Origin: Actinomyces faecalis | GTDB lineage: Bacteria; Actinomycetota; Actinomycetes; Actinomycetales; Actinomycetaceae | Assembly (NCBI RefSeq): GCF_013184985.2 | Contig: NZ_CP063418.1 | Coordinates: forward strand, 2,046,001 to 2,110,000 | DNA length: 64,000 nt | Reading direction: 5' to 3' | In this document: piece after piece, positions 1 through 7,655 of the stretch | Position numbering within the stretch: position 1 is the stretch's first letter | Layout of the letters: every line of letters begins with the position of its first letter | Made by a program: the position numbers and the translations under genes | Notes under the pieces: model-generated | Told to the model about the DNA's origin: nothing | Database searches by the model: none | The model's input: only the letters and a program-made list of their open reading frames with translations

Positions 1-42
1 GACGGTCAGGCGGATGGTGCCCTGGTAGGCCTCATTGCTCAT
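1..42 (-). CDS. iolD: IolD N-terminus, cut by window edge
   Basis: Only the first 14 codons are present (MSNEAYQGTIRLTV), starting from an ATG at 42 with a purine-rich GAGAGA-like ribosome site just upstream. The TIRLTV start matches the beginning of IolD, the thiamine-diphosphate enzyme that hydrolyses 3D-trihydroxycyclohexane-1,2-dione to 5-deoxy-glucuronate. It lies 55 bases downstream of iolB on the same strand, which is the usual iol operon arrangement and is the main support for the call. The rest of the gene lies outside the window. Confidence 0.7.
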   Translation of the reverse strand, partial: MSNEAYQGTIRLTV

Positions 43-97
43 GTGTCGTCTCTCTTCTGTGGACGTGATGGGTAGATAGGTGGTCAGTCGACAGTCG

Positions 98-967
98 TCA
101 GCGGGCCATCGGCAGGCGCGGGTCAGGCTCCTGCCCTTCCCAGGACTGGCGAATCCAGTGGTGCGCCGGGTCGTCGGGGGCAAGCCAGACCAGGTCCTCG
201 CTTGGCCCAGCCATGACGTTGAGGTAGTACATGTCGTATCCGGGCGCTGCCACGCACGGACCGTGGTAGCCGTAGGGCACCAGTGCCACGTCGCCGTTAC
301 GGATCTCGACGCACACGTCGATCGGCTTGTCGGGGCTGGAACCGTAGGTGCGGTGCAGACCGAAGCCGGGGTCGCCAGCGGGAGACGCGGCGATCTCGAA
401 GTAGTAGATCTCCTCGAGCTCACGCTCGTCGGCCGTGTGAGCCTCGTGCTTGTGCGCCGGGTAGGAGGACCAGTTTCCGCCGGGAGTGATGACCTCGGTG
501 ACCAGGAGGTGGGAGGTCTCAACGTCGTTGTTCAGCGCGTAGTTAGTGACCTGACGCGAGCAGTCCCCCGCACCGCGAATGCCGGTGGTGGCCTTCTCAC
601 GCGGGAGGTAACGCACCGGCAGGTCGCGGGTCGCCACCGAGGACGGCAGGGCGAAGCGACCACCCTGTGCGCTGGTGAGGGTGAAGGACTTGCCCCGCGG
701 AATGTACAGCGAGTCCGTGATCTGCTCGAAGACTCCGGTGCGGCCGTTGATCTCGTAGGTCTCGCCGTCGACCTCCACGCTCACGCCGCCCTCGAGCGGC
801 AGGACGAGAAGCTCAGAGTCGCCCGAGGCCAGCGCCACGGACTCACCGGCAGCCAGGTTGACCACCCGAAGACCGGAGAAGCCCCAGCCCGCATCGGTCG
901 CGGAGATGTCAACAGAAAGCTGGTCGTGCGCGGTCTGACCGGCACGGACGTGCATGTCAAGGGTCAT
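98..967 (-). CDS. iolB: 5-deoxy-glucuronate isomerase IolB
   Basis: 289 aa, normal length for IolB. The enzyme converts 5-deoxy-D-glucuronate to 2-deoxy-5-keto-D-gluconate in cytoplasmic myo-inositol catabolism. The double-cupin fold is recognisable: the metal-binding AHKHEAH run and a downstream glutamate-rich segment (ELEEIYYFE) in the middle, and VPYGYHGPC in the C-terminal half. The ATG start at 967 overlaps the stop of the upstream aldolase-like gene by 4 bases (ATGA), indicating translational coupling. It sits in the operon iolC - aldolase - iolB - iolD. Confidence 0.95.
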   Translation of the reverse strand: MTLDMHVRAGQTAHDQLSVDISATDAGWGFSGLRVVNLAAGESVALASGDSELLVLPLEGGVSVEVDGETYEINGRTGVFEQITDSLYIPRGKSFTLTSAQGGRFALPSSVATRDLPVRYLPREKATTGIRGAGDCSRQVTNYALNNDVETSHLLVTEVITPGGNWSSYPAHKHEAHTADERELEEIYYFEIAASPAGDPGFGLHRTYGSSPDKPIDVCVEIRNGDVALVPYGYHGPCVAAPGYDMYYLNVMAGPSEDLVWLAPDDPAHHWIRQSWEGQEPDPRLPMAR

Positions 968-1842
968 GAGAGAAGTCCTACGGTGTTGTCGACGGCCCCG
1001 GCGACGTCGTCGTCGGGAGGGAACAGAAGGGAACGGCCGATCACCAGTCCCTTGACGGTGGGCAGATCAAGCGCACGGCGCCAGCTGTCACGAGCGGCGT
1101 CGGCGTCCGCAGACACCGCACCACCCAGGATAAGTGCGGGCAGGGTCGATGCCTCCATGACCCGTTCCATCTCCGGCACAGCCGGAAGCTTAAGCCATGT
1201 GTAGGCGCTGGTGCGCCCCAGCCCGGAGGCAATCGCCATTGAGGCGATGACGGCGTCAGGACTCAGATCATTGATGATCCTGCCCTTATCCCAGCGCGAG
1301 ATGAATGGCTCGACCATGGCCATCACCTGACGCTCGGCTAGCTCGTCAACAGCCTTGGCGCAGGTCGCCAGGGTGTCCACAGTGCGCGGGTCCTCGTAGT
1401 TGATCCGCATGAGCATCTTGCCGCCGTCCAGGCGCGAGGCCACTACTCCGGCGGCGTCGTACCCGGTCATGCGGTCATCCATCTCGAAGGTGGCGCCGGC
1501 CAAGCCGCCGCGATTCATCGAGCCGTAGACGAGCTTGCCGTCCAGGGCACCCAGCAGTGCGAGATCCTCGATGAGGTCGGCAGTTCCCAGGAAACCGTCA
1601 ACACCGGGGCGCGAGAGTGCTTCCACGCACCGAGCCAGGACCTCTTCACGCGAGGCCATCGCCATGGGGTCGCGGCCAGCAGCCAGCGCACCACGTGCGG
1701 GGTGGTCACAGGCGATGATCATCAGCTTGTCATCGCCGGCCGGCATGGTGCCGCGCGGGCGGTCAGCCATCACCTGAGCAATGCGCTCAGGCGTGTGCGT
1801 CCGGATCTCAACGATCTTGTCAGTCAGAGGTGTTGATGACAT
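964..1842 (-). CDS. Class I aldolase-like protein (Cgl0158 family), probable DKGP aldolase
   Basis: 292 aa TIM-barrel protein related to the DeoC/LacD/IolJ class I aldolases. Visible hallmarks are the IIACDHPARG segment near residue 43, the GFLGTADLIEDL stretch, and a C-terminal VKGLVIGRSLLFP phosphate-binding-like loop. Proteins of this family sit in actinobacterial inositol clusters, often annotated as deoxyribose-phosphate aldolase. The position between iolC and iolB suggests that it splits 2-deoxy-5-keto-gluconate 6-phosphate to malonate semialdehyde and DHAP, the step after IolC. That function is inferred from context. Start ATG at 1842, 9 bases after iolC. Confidence 0.8.
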   Translation of the reverse strand: MSSTPLTDKIVEIRTHTPERIAQVMADRPRGTMPAGDDKLMIIACDHPARGALAAGRDPMAMASREEVLARCVEALSRPGVDGFLGTADLIEDLALLGALDGKLVYGSMNRGGLAGATFEMDDRMTGYDAAGVVASRLDGGKMLMRINYEDPRTVDTLATCAKAVDELAERQVMAMVEPFISRWDKGRIINDLSPDAVIASMAIASGLGRTSAYTWLKLPAVPEMERVMEASTLPALILGGAVSADADAARDSWRRALDLPTVKGLVIGRSLLFPPDDDVAGAVDNTVGLLS

Positions 1843-1851
1843 GACTCGCTC

Positions 1852-2844
1852 TCACAGGTCCTTCAGCTCGGGAGCGCACTGGTCACGGTAGGTCCGCATG
1901 ACATCCAGCAGCTCAGGCTCGGCAGGCATCGCCGTGGAGCACTCCAGCCGGGAGGCGACAATCGCTCCGGCAGTCGAGGCCGCGAACACGGTCTTCTCCA
2001 GCGGCCAGCCCGACAGCAGGCCGTGGCAGATCGCGCCACCGAAGGCGTCGCCCGCGCCCAAGCCGTTGAGGGTCGTTGCCGGCGTCACCGGCATCTCCAC
2101 CCGCTCGTCGCGAGTCTTGGCGAGCGTGCCATGCATGCCCTGCTTGACGATGGCAACCTCCACTCCCGCTTCGAGCAGGGCGTCGGCTGCACGCTCCGGG
2201 TCGCTCTCGCCCACAGCAATGCGGCACTCCTCGCGGTTACCGATGGCCACATTGACGTGAGGAAGGGCCTCAAAGACGTACTGGTGGGCCTCGTCCTCGC
2301 TCTCCCAGAAGCTGGCACGGTAGTCCAGATCCATGATGGTAACGCGCTTGCGCTCGCGGGCACCGAGTGCGGCATGGTGCGCCGTACGTGAGGGTTCTTT
2401 ACTGAGACCGGTTGCGGAAATCCAGAAGATCTCTGCCTCGCGCACGGCATCCATGGGGATGTCTGCCTGGGTCAGCTCCAGGTCTGGAGCCGAGGGCTCG
2501 CGGTAGAAGTACAGGGGAAAATCGTCAGGCGGGAAGATCTCGCAGAACGTCAGCGGGGTGAGGAAGTCGGCCTTGGTGACGACGTAGTCGTCGTAGACGC
2601 CCAGTCGCCGCATCTCACGGCGGACGAAGCGACCGAAGGGGTCATCGCCCACACCGGTGATGACGGCGGAGCGGTGGCGGTAGCGAGCGGCTGCCACTGC
2701 CACGTTGGTGGGGCTGCCTCCCAGGAACTTGCCAAAGGACTCCACATCCTCCAGACCGACCCCGGTCTGGAGGGGGTAGACGTCAATGCCGCAACGTCCG
2801 ATGGTCAGGACGTCAAGCGGTGGGGTACTGGTCGAGGCTGTCAT
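1852..2844 (-). CDS. iolC: 5-dehydro-2-deoxygluconokinase IolC
   Basis: 330 aa PfkB/ribokinase-family kinase that phosphorylates 2-deoxy-5-keto-D-gluconate in inositol catabolism. The N-terminal signature GGSPTNVAVAAARY and the C-terminal ATP/anion-hole signature LNGLGAGDAFGGA, holding the catalytic Asp, are both present. The frame stays open far upstream, but ATG 2844 is the true start: it follows a strong GGAAGG ribosome site, begins at the conserved kinase N-terminus (DVLTIGRCGIDVYP), and the extension would run over the divergent promoter. First gene of the minus-strand iol operon. Confidence 0.95.
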   Translation of the reverse strand: MTASTSTPPLDVLTIGRCGIDVYPLQTGVGLEDVESFGKFLGGSPTNVAVAAARYRHRSAVITGVGDDPFGRFVRREMRRLGVYDDYVVTKADFLTPLTFCEIFPPDDFPLYFYREPSAPDLELTQADIPMDAVREAEIFWISATGLSKEPSRTAHHAALGARERKRVTIMDLDYRASFWESEDEAHQYVFEALPHVNVAIGNREECRIAVGESDPERAADALLEAGVEVAIVKQGMHGTLAKTRDERVEMPVTPATTLNGLGAGDAFGGAICHGLLSGWPLEKTVFAASTAGAIVASRLECSTAMPAEPELLDVMRTYRDQCAPELKDL

Positions 2845-2930
2845 GGCCTTCCCTTCCACATCGTCGGGGCGGGCGCGCACGGAGCGGCCGACTTCGCGCA
2901 CGCCCCAAGCGTGCCCCTTACAGTCACCGG

Positions 2931-2955
2931 CGTCAAGTCTTTGTCCGTACAAATA
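2931..2955 (-). promoter_or_regulatory. iolC operon promoter with GntR-type operator
   Basis: The 318-base gap between iolC and the divergent GntR gene contains the palindrome TTTGTCCGTACAAA (2940-2953). Read on the minus strand it is followed after three bases by TTGACG (2936-2931), a good -35 element; the -10 position is weak (CACGCT). The same operator plus TTGACG arrangement recurs at 3975-3998, so this is very likely the binding site of the adjacent GntR regulator. No other gene is seen in the gap. Confidence 0.7.
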
Positions 2956-3162
2956 ATCGCGTGGCTCGCGAAGACACTCGGAGTGGCACAATCCGCTCCA
3001 CCGAGCGCTCTTGCCACCCTGTCGACAGCGATTGTCCTGACCGTTCGTGCCATCTTGGGACTTCGAGCACCTGACGCGAGCGCCGTCATCACGTACGGTA
3101 AGAACGAGAACACGGCCCCGCGTCCACAAGCACGCCCGGGGCTGCCCCCTGAAGGAACACAG

Positions 3163-3909
3163 ATGCCCGCTCCCTCCTATCAGCTCGAGGTCACCGTCGA
3201 CCGCGCAAGCTCCGTCCCCCTCCACATGCAGATCTCCGAGCCGCTTGCGGCCCTGATCCTCGACGGCACTCTCGAGCCCGGCACCCGTCTTGAGGACGAA
3301 GTCTCGATGGCGCACCGCCTCAACGTCTCCCGACCCACCGCACGCCAGGCGCTACAGCGCCTAGCAGACCGCGGTCTGGTCGCCCGACGTCGCGGCGCGG
3401 GGACAACCGTCACCTCCCCTCACGTCCGCCGCCCGATGCAGCTCTCCAGCCTCCTCACCGACCTCACTGAGGGCGGGCACCAGGTAGAGACCGCTGTCGT
3501 GAGCTACGACCAGCACCCGGCGTCTGACGAGGAAGCGACCTTCCTGCAGATCGACCCTGGCACCGACGTCGTGCGAGTCCAGCGCCTGCGGCGCGCTGAC
3601 GGCGAGCCCATCGCCTTGATGACCAACCTCATTCCGGCACGCATCGCCCCCGCACGCGAAGAGCTGGAGCACGAGGGTCTCTACGACCTCCTACGGCGCG
3701 AAGGTCAGGTTCCTGCGTCAGCCAACCAGGTCATCAGCGCCCGCAATGCCACGGCGAAGGAAGCCGAGGCACTGGGTGAGCATCGCCGGGCAGCACTGCT
3801 GACTGCCACGCGTACGGCCTACGACGCCAACGGTCAGGTCATTGAGTACGGCACACATATTTACCGCGCCTCCCGCTACTCCTTCGAGACCACACTCTTC
3901 ACAAGCTGA
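3163..3909 (+). CDS. GntR family (HutC/UTRA type) regulator of the iol genes
   Basis: 248 aa. The N-terminal winged helix-turn-helix (about residues 15-85, with LILDGTLEPGTRLEDE and NVSRPTARQALQRLADRGLV) is followed by a UTRA ligand-binding domain (about 95-240, with VVRVQRLRRADGEPIALM and YEFETTLF-like end). Start ATG 3163 follows GAAGGA; the longer open frame upstream overlaps iolC and is not used. Divergent from iolC and followed by the transaldolase gene, both of which carry the same palindromic operator, so it probably controls both. The effector is likely an inositol pathway intermediate; that is inference. Confidence 0.9.
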   Translation: MPAPSYQLEVTVDRASSVPLHMQISEPLAALILDGTLEPGTRLEDEVSMAHRLNVSRPTARQALQRLADRGLVARRRGAGTTVTSPHVRRPMQLSSLLTDLTEGGHQVETAVVSYDQHPASDEEATFLQIDPGTDVVRVQRLRRADGEPIALMTNLIPARIAPAREELEHEGLYDLLRREGQVPASANQVISARNATAKEAEALGEHRRAALLTATRTAYDANGQVIEYGTHIYRASRYSFETTLFTS

Positions 3910-3974
3910 GGCCTCCAAGGGGCTAGGCGCCACGGCACCCCGCGCCTGACGCCTGTCTGTCACCCGATTTCTGA

Positions 3975-4021
3975 ATTTGTCCAGACAAATACTTGACGTG
4001 GAGGCCTTGGGGCACTTGAAT
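3975..4021 (+). promoter_or_regulatory. Promoter and GntR-type operator of the transaldolase gene
   Basis: Perfect palindrome ATTTGTC-CA-GACAAAT (3975-3990), then TTGACG at 3993-3998 (-35), a 17-base spacer and TTGAAT at 4016-4021 (-10). It matches the site upstream of iolC in sequence and in its position relative to TTGACG. The transaldolase start codon lies 63 bases downstream of the -10 box. Confidence 0.75.
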
Positions 4022-4084
4022 GGAGCCATCGGCCGGCACGGCGAGGAAGCCGACCGCAGTCTCACATCTTCAGGAGATGCGCCA

Positions 4085-5161
4085 ATGAGCATTGATTACA
4101 CCCCCGGCCCTCTTCTCGAGGCCGCCCGCACCACCCCGACGGTGCTGTGGAACGACTCCGCTGACCCCGACGAGCTTCGTCAGTCCATCGCCTTCGGAGG
4201 CGTGGGCGCCACCTGCAACCCGACCATCGCCTACACCTGCATCAACCAGAAGAAGGAGCGTTGGATCCCTCGGATCAAGGAGATCGCCGAGGAGAACCCA
4301 ACGATGTCCGAGTCCGAGATCGGCTGGCAGGTTGTCCGCGAGCTGTCCATCGAGGGCGCCAAGCTCTACGAGGGCATCTTCGAGGAGCACAAGGGCCGCA
4401 ACGGACGCCTGTCCATGCAGACCGACCCCCGTCTGGCCCGCAGCGCCAAGGCTCTGGCCGACCAGGCCGAGGAGTTCTCCCAGCTCGCCAAGAACATCAT
4501 CGTCAAGATCCCGGCCACCAAGACCGGTATCGAGGCCATCGAGGACGCCACCTACCGCGGTGTGTCCATCAACGTCACTGTCTCCTTCACCGTCGCCCAG
4601 GCTGTCGCCGCTGGTGAGGCCATTGAGCGCGGACTCAAGCGCCGCGAGGCTGAGGGCAAGGACGTCTCCACCATGGGCCCGGTCGTCACCCTCATGGGTG
4701 GGCGCCTGGATGACTGGCTCAAGATCGTGGCCAAGCGTGACCGTCTCTTCGTGGACCCGGGCATCTTCGAGTGGTCTGGCGTGGCCGCCCTCAAGCGCGC
4801 CTACCACGAGTTCCAGGCCCGTGGCCTGCGCGCCCGCGTGCTGTCCGCAGCCTTCCGCAACGTGATGCAGTGGTCTGAGCTCGTTGGCGGTGACCTGGTG
4901 GTCTCTCCGCCCTTCGCCTGGCAGAAGCTGATCAACGACTCCGGCTACAAGGTCGTGTCCAAGATTGACGACGAGGTCGACCCGAGGATCATGAAGGCCC
5001 TGCTCGAGATCCCCGAGTTCCGCCGCGCCTACGAGCCCGACGGCATGTCCATCGAGGAGTTCGAGACCTTCGGTGCCACCGTGCGTACCCTGCGCGGATT
5101 CATGCAGTCTGACGAGGACCTTGACGGCCTCGTCCGCGACGTCATCATGCCCCAGCCGTGA
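4085..5161 (+). CDS. Transaldolase family protein
   Basis: 358 aa TIM-barrel transaldolase-family protein. The Schiff-base lysine motif IIVKIPATK lies near residue 140, and FGGVGATCNPTI resembles the N-terminal TNPTI signature. The C-terminal part has KIDDEVDPRIM and FETFGATVRTLRGF. Length is near the mycobacterial-type Tal but the sequence is a distinct subfamily, so classical pentose-phosphate activity is not assured; the operator shared with iolC suggests a role in inositol-derived carbon. ATG 4085 follows AGGAG; an ATG at 4077 hits a stop after three codons. Confidence 0.85.
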   Translation: MSIDYTPGPLLEAARTTPTVLWNDSADPDELRQSIAFGGVGATCNPTIAYTCINQKKERWIPRIKEIAEENPTMSESEIGWQVVRELSIEGAKLYEGIFEEHKGRNGRLSMQTDPRLARSAKALADQAEEFSQLAKNIIVKIPATKTGIEAIEDATYRGVSINVTVSFTVAQAVAAGEAIERGLKRREAEGKDVSTMGPVVTLMGGRLDDWLKIVAKRDRLFVDPGIFEWSGVAALKRAYHEFQARGLRARVLSAAFRNVMQWSELVGGDLVVSPPFAWQKLINDSGYKVVSKIDDEVDPRIMKALLEIPEFRRAYEPDGMSIEEFETFGATVRTLRGFMQSDEDLDGLVRDVIMPQP

Positions 5162-5167
5162 GGCACC

Positions 5168-5210
5168 GGGTCCGGGTCAGGTAGCAAGGTCACCTGACCC
5201 GGACCCTTTT
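5168..5210 (+). terminator. Rho-independent terminator after the transaldolase gene
   Basis: Perfect 15-bp stem GGGTCCGGGTCAGGT / ACCTGACCCGGACCC with a 9-base loop, followed by TTTT. One of the few hairpins in this window with a T-run. Confidence 0.9.
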
Positions 5211-5265
5211 CCTCCGTGCTCGCCAGTGGGACAACCCACGACGAGCACATTTCACTACCGCCGCG

Positions 5266-5298
5266 CTGACGCGCGTCATCAATGCCGCAAGGCATACT
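5266..5298 (+). promoter_or_regulatory. LacI-type operator upstream of iolG
   Basis: CTGACGCGCGTCAT (5266-5279) is a near-palindrome of the LacI operator class and resembles the operators at 8800-8813 and 8840-8855. A CATACT box follows at 5293-5298, the same hexamer used as -10 at 8824. The -35 is unclear because the operator-to-CATACT spacing (21 bases from CTGACG) is long. Confidence 0.6.
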
Positions 5299-5334
5299 CA
5301 CGTCATCACCAGCACACACAACAAGGAAGTTCCT

Positions 5335-6324
5335 ATGCTGAACATCGCCCTCATCGGCGCCGGCCGCATCGGCCACGTCCACGCCAAGACCATCGCCGCC
5401 CACCCCCAGGCCGCCCTGGCCCTGGTGTGCGACCCCTTCGGCGACGCCGCCGAGAAGCTGGCCAGCCAGTACGGCACCCGCTCCTGCAAGGACGCTGAGG
5501 ACGTCTTCGCCGATCCCGAGGTCGACGCCGTCGTCATCGGGTCCCCCACACCGCTGCACATCCCGCACCTGCTGGCCGCCGCCAAGGCCGGCAAGGCCGT
5601 GCTGTGCGAGAAGCCCATCGCCCTGGACATGAAGGACGTCGTTGCCGCCCAGACCGAGCTCGACGCCATCACCACCCCCGTGATGTTCGGCTTCAACCGC
5701 CGCTTCGACCCCAACTTCGCCGCCGTCCGCTCGGCAGTAAACGACGGCCGCATCGGTGACCTGGAGCAGCTCACCATCATCTCCCGCGATCCCGCCGCCC
5801 CGCCGGTGGAGTACATCAAGGTGTCCGGCGGCATCTTCCGCGACATGACGATCCACGACTTCGACACCGCTCGCTTCTTCCTGGGGGACATCGTTGAGGT
5901 CCACGCCGTCGGCCAGAACCTCGACCCCGCCATCAAGGAGACCGGCGACTACGACGCCGCCGTCGTCACCCTACGTGCCGCTTCTGGCGCCGTGGCCACG
6001 ATCATCAACAACCGCCACTGCGCCTCCGGCTACGACCAGCGTCTGGAGGCCTCAGGTCGCGACGGCGCTCTGTTCGCTGAGAACGTCCGCGCCACCACGG
6101 TGCGCCTGTCCAACGCTGAGGTGACTGACGCCCAGGAGCCGTACCTCGACTTCTTCCTCGAGCGCTATGCCGACGCCTACCGCATCGAGCTGTCTGCCTT
6201 CATCGAGGCCGTTGAGGCCGGCGCTCCGACCCCGACCACCATCGCCGACGCCGTTGAGGCTCTGCGCCTGGCCGAGGCTGCCACGGAGTCCGCCAGGACC
6301 GGACAGCCCGTCCGCCTGGCCTGA
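5335..6324 (+). CDS. iolG: Inositol 2-dehydrogenase IolG
   Basis: 329 aa Gfo/Idh/MocA oxidoreductase that oxidises myo-inositol to 2-keto-myo-inositol with NAD+, the first pathway step. N-terminal Rossmann fingerprint IALIGAGRIGHVHA; CEKPIALD with the conserved EKP lysine near residue 92; catalytic segment FRDMTIHDFDTARFF with Asp and His. ATG 5335 follows AAGGAAG. Monocistronic: a terminator lies on either side. The upstream LacI-type operator links it to the LacI gene at 7656-8705. Confidence 0.93.
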   Translation: MLNIALIGAGRIGHVHAKTIAAHPQAALALVCDPFGDAAEKLASQYGTRSCKDAEDVFADPEVDAVVIGSPTPLHIPHLLAAAKAGKAVLCEKPIALDMKDVVAAQTELDAITTPVMFGFNRRFDPNFAAVRSAVNDGRIGDLEQLTIISRDPAAPPVEYIKVSGGIFRDMTIHDFDTARFFLGDIVEVHAVGQNLDPAIKETGDYDAAVVTLRAASGAVATIINNRHCASGYDQRLEASGRDGALFAENVRATTVRLSNAEVTDAQEPYLDFFLERYADAYRIELSAFIEAVEAGAPTPTTIADAVEALRLAEAATESARTGQPVRLA

Positions 6325-6378
6325 TTCGCAGCCACGCACGAGCCGACCTGGACGGCACCGTCCTTCCAGCGCTTCAGA

Positions 6379-6409
6379 CGACGGCGTCCGCCACCGGCGG
6401 GCGCCGTCG
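6379..6409 (+). terminator. Hairpin terminator after iolG
   Basis: 14-bp stem CGACGGCGTCCGCC / GGCGGGCGCCGTCG with one T-G wobble and a 3-base loop, 55 bases after the iolG stop. No T-tract. Confidence 0.7.
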
Positions 6410-6506
6410 CTGTGTCTGCGCCCCCACGACCCGCTGCCTCTCCGTCAACCCATATGACACATGTCTGGCCTGCACCGCACACCGACAACTCACCGCCGAT
6501 CATATG

Positions 6507-6535
6507 TTGCCAAACACGTGTGACGAGACTACTCT
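6507..6535 (+). promoter_or_regulatory. Promoter of the decayed peptide gene
   Basis: TTGCCA (6507-6512), a 17-base spacer and TACTCT (6530-6535). It ends 33 bases before the first possible start of the broken gene at 6569. Confidence 0.55.
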
Positions 6536-6568
6536 TGTGAGACCACAATCACTCCCCTTGCCTCTTGC

Positions 6569-7148
6569 ATGGAGGTCACCACGAGTACCTGGGCAAAGAC
6601 TCTTGCCACAATTGCAGCCCTGAGCTTACTCACAGTCACTCCCGCAACCGGCTCACCGAGCAGCGACATACCAGCACAGCCGGACTGTAACACAGTCACA
6701 GCAATTGATTCCCTTGACAGGGATGAACTCATCACAGCCACACAGACGCTCAGGACTTCATTGGAGGATTTGATCAGGAGCGCGCTACCGGAAATACTGA
6801 GTCACTCCCTTTTGTCGATATCACCATTGACACATCAGACCCTAAGAACCCATCACTTGCAGTCGCACAACCCGACGCCGTCTCCGCATACGAGAAAGAA
6901 CCCGCGTTCGCAAGAATCGCAGAGGCGAACACCTCCCTCACAACGACAACCGGCGCTTGTCCCGCTGGCCTGGTTCATCGATGTGAGAATTATAGCTTGA
7001 ACTGCCTCAAATCAATCCCCCAGGATGGCTGGAGTCAATCTGCTCGGGGCTACCCGGAGCAGTCCCAAAAATTGCATGCTTCGTGGCAACGCTTGCAGGT
7101 AAAGCAGGAAAGTGCTGCACTAAATGGACGTGCAGCCCCAGCCTTTAA
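6569..7148 (+). pseudogene. Decayed secreted Cys-rich peptide gene, possible bacteriocin precursor
   Basis: Three frames must be joined to read one protein. Frame 1 (6569 to about 6755) gives a signal-peptide-like start, TWAKTLATIAALSLLTV. Frame 2 (about 6757-6990) gives a polar propeptide (SLPFVDITIDTSDPKNPSL). Frame 3 (about 6999-7148) ends PKIACFVATLAGKAGKCCTK, then WTCSPSL and TAA. Both shifts have the same sense (one base lost, or two gained). The ideal start, 5 bases after GGAGG (6571-6575), reads ACG at 6581 instead of ATG; the in-frame ATG 6569 has no ribosome site. About 190 codons in total, with seven Cys in the last third. The layout (signal, propeptide, Cys-rich tail) recalls halocin C8-like bacteriocin precursors, but the family was not confirmed. 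G+C is near 50 percent (30 of 60 at 6721-6780), against well over 60 percent around it. Confidence 0.55.
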
Positions 7149-7166
7149 TAGAGAGGATGCGTCACC

Positions 7167-7595
7167 ATGCGGACATCAAGAACGGTTGGAGCCCTGGTCA
7201 CTCTTGCTCTTTGTTTGTCATTTACCGTGATCGCGACCTACCGGGCGACCAGCGGCGTCAACCCATTTTCAGTCGCCACGTGGGCGCTCGGAATCGGCAT
7301 TTCCCTCGGCTGGATCGCAGAAGCAGGCGCGAGAATCGTCACGTCACGAGCTCGTGCACGGACAATTGTCACCATCGGAACCGTAGCCCCGGGATTAGCT
7401 CTCGCCTTTGCCTGCGGCGTAGCATATACGTTCAGCACCACGTTACGCATGACCGATGTGTTAAGCTCATACACCTTTGAGCTGACACATCCAGCACTGT
7501 TGTGTGCCGCACTGTGCGTCTACCTCTCTATCCGCGCGCTCCTCCTGACGCACGCCCTTGCAGACCCAGCACAGGACGCAAGCCCAGAGGCTTAG
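7167..7595 (+). CDS. Small four-helix membrane protein of unknown function
   Basis: 142 aa, not recognised. Four hydrophobic helices are visible at about residues 7-27, 35-55, 65-88 and 106-126, with short charged loops, so it is an integral membrane protein with no soluble domain. ATG 7167 follows AGAGAGGA. It begins 18 bases after the last stop of the decayed peptide gene and has the same lower G+C, so the two were probably acquired together. A role as immunity or export partner of the peptide is only an inference from position and topology. Confidence 0.7.
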   Translation: MRTSRTVGALVTLALCLSFTVIATYRATSGVNPFSVATWALGIGISLGWIAEAGARIVTSRARARTIVTIGTVAPGLALAFACGVAYTFSTTLRMTDVLSSYTFELTHPALLCAALCVYLSIRALLLTHALADPAQDASPEA

Positions 7596-7601
7596 GCACA
7601 C

Positions 7602-7645
7602 GGGACCAGGGGAGGTGAGTTCCGGCGCTCACCTCCCCCAGTCCC
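7602..7645. terminator. Bidirectional hairpin between the membrane protein and lacI-type gene
   Basis: Stem GGGGAGGTGAG / CTCACCTCCCC (7609-7619, 7628-7638), extended by GGGAC / GTCCC after a CA/CA internal loop. It lies between convergent genes; no T-tract. Confidence 0.7.
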
Positions 7646-7655
7646 GCTCGTCGAG

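Noticed and set aside
2674..3162. N-terminal extension of the GntR frame and the extended iolC frame
   Set aside because: They overlap each other and the operator region; real starts at 3163 and 2844 have strong ribosome sites and conserved N-termini.
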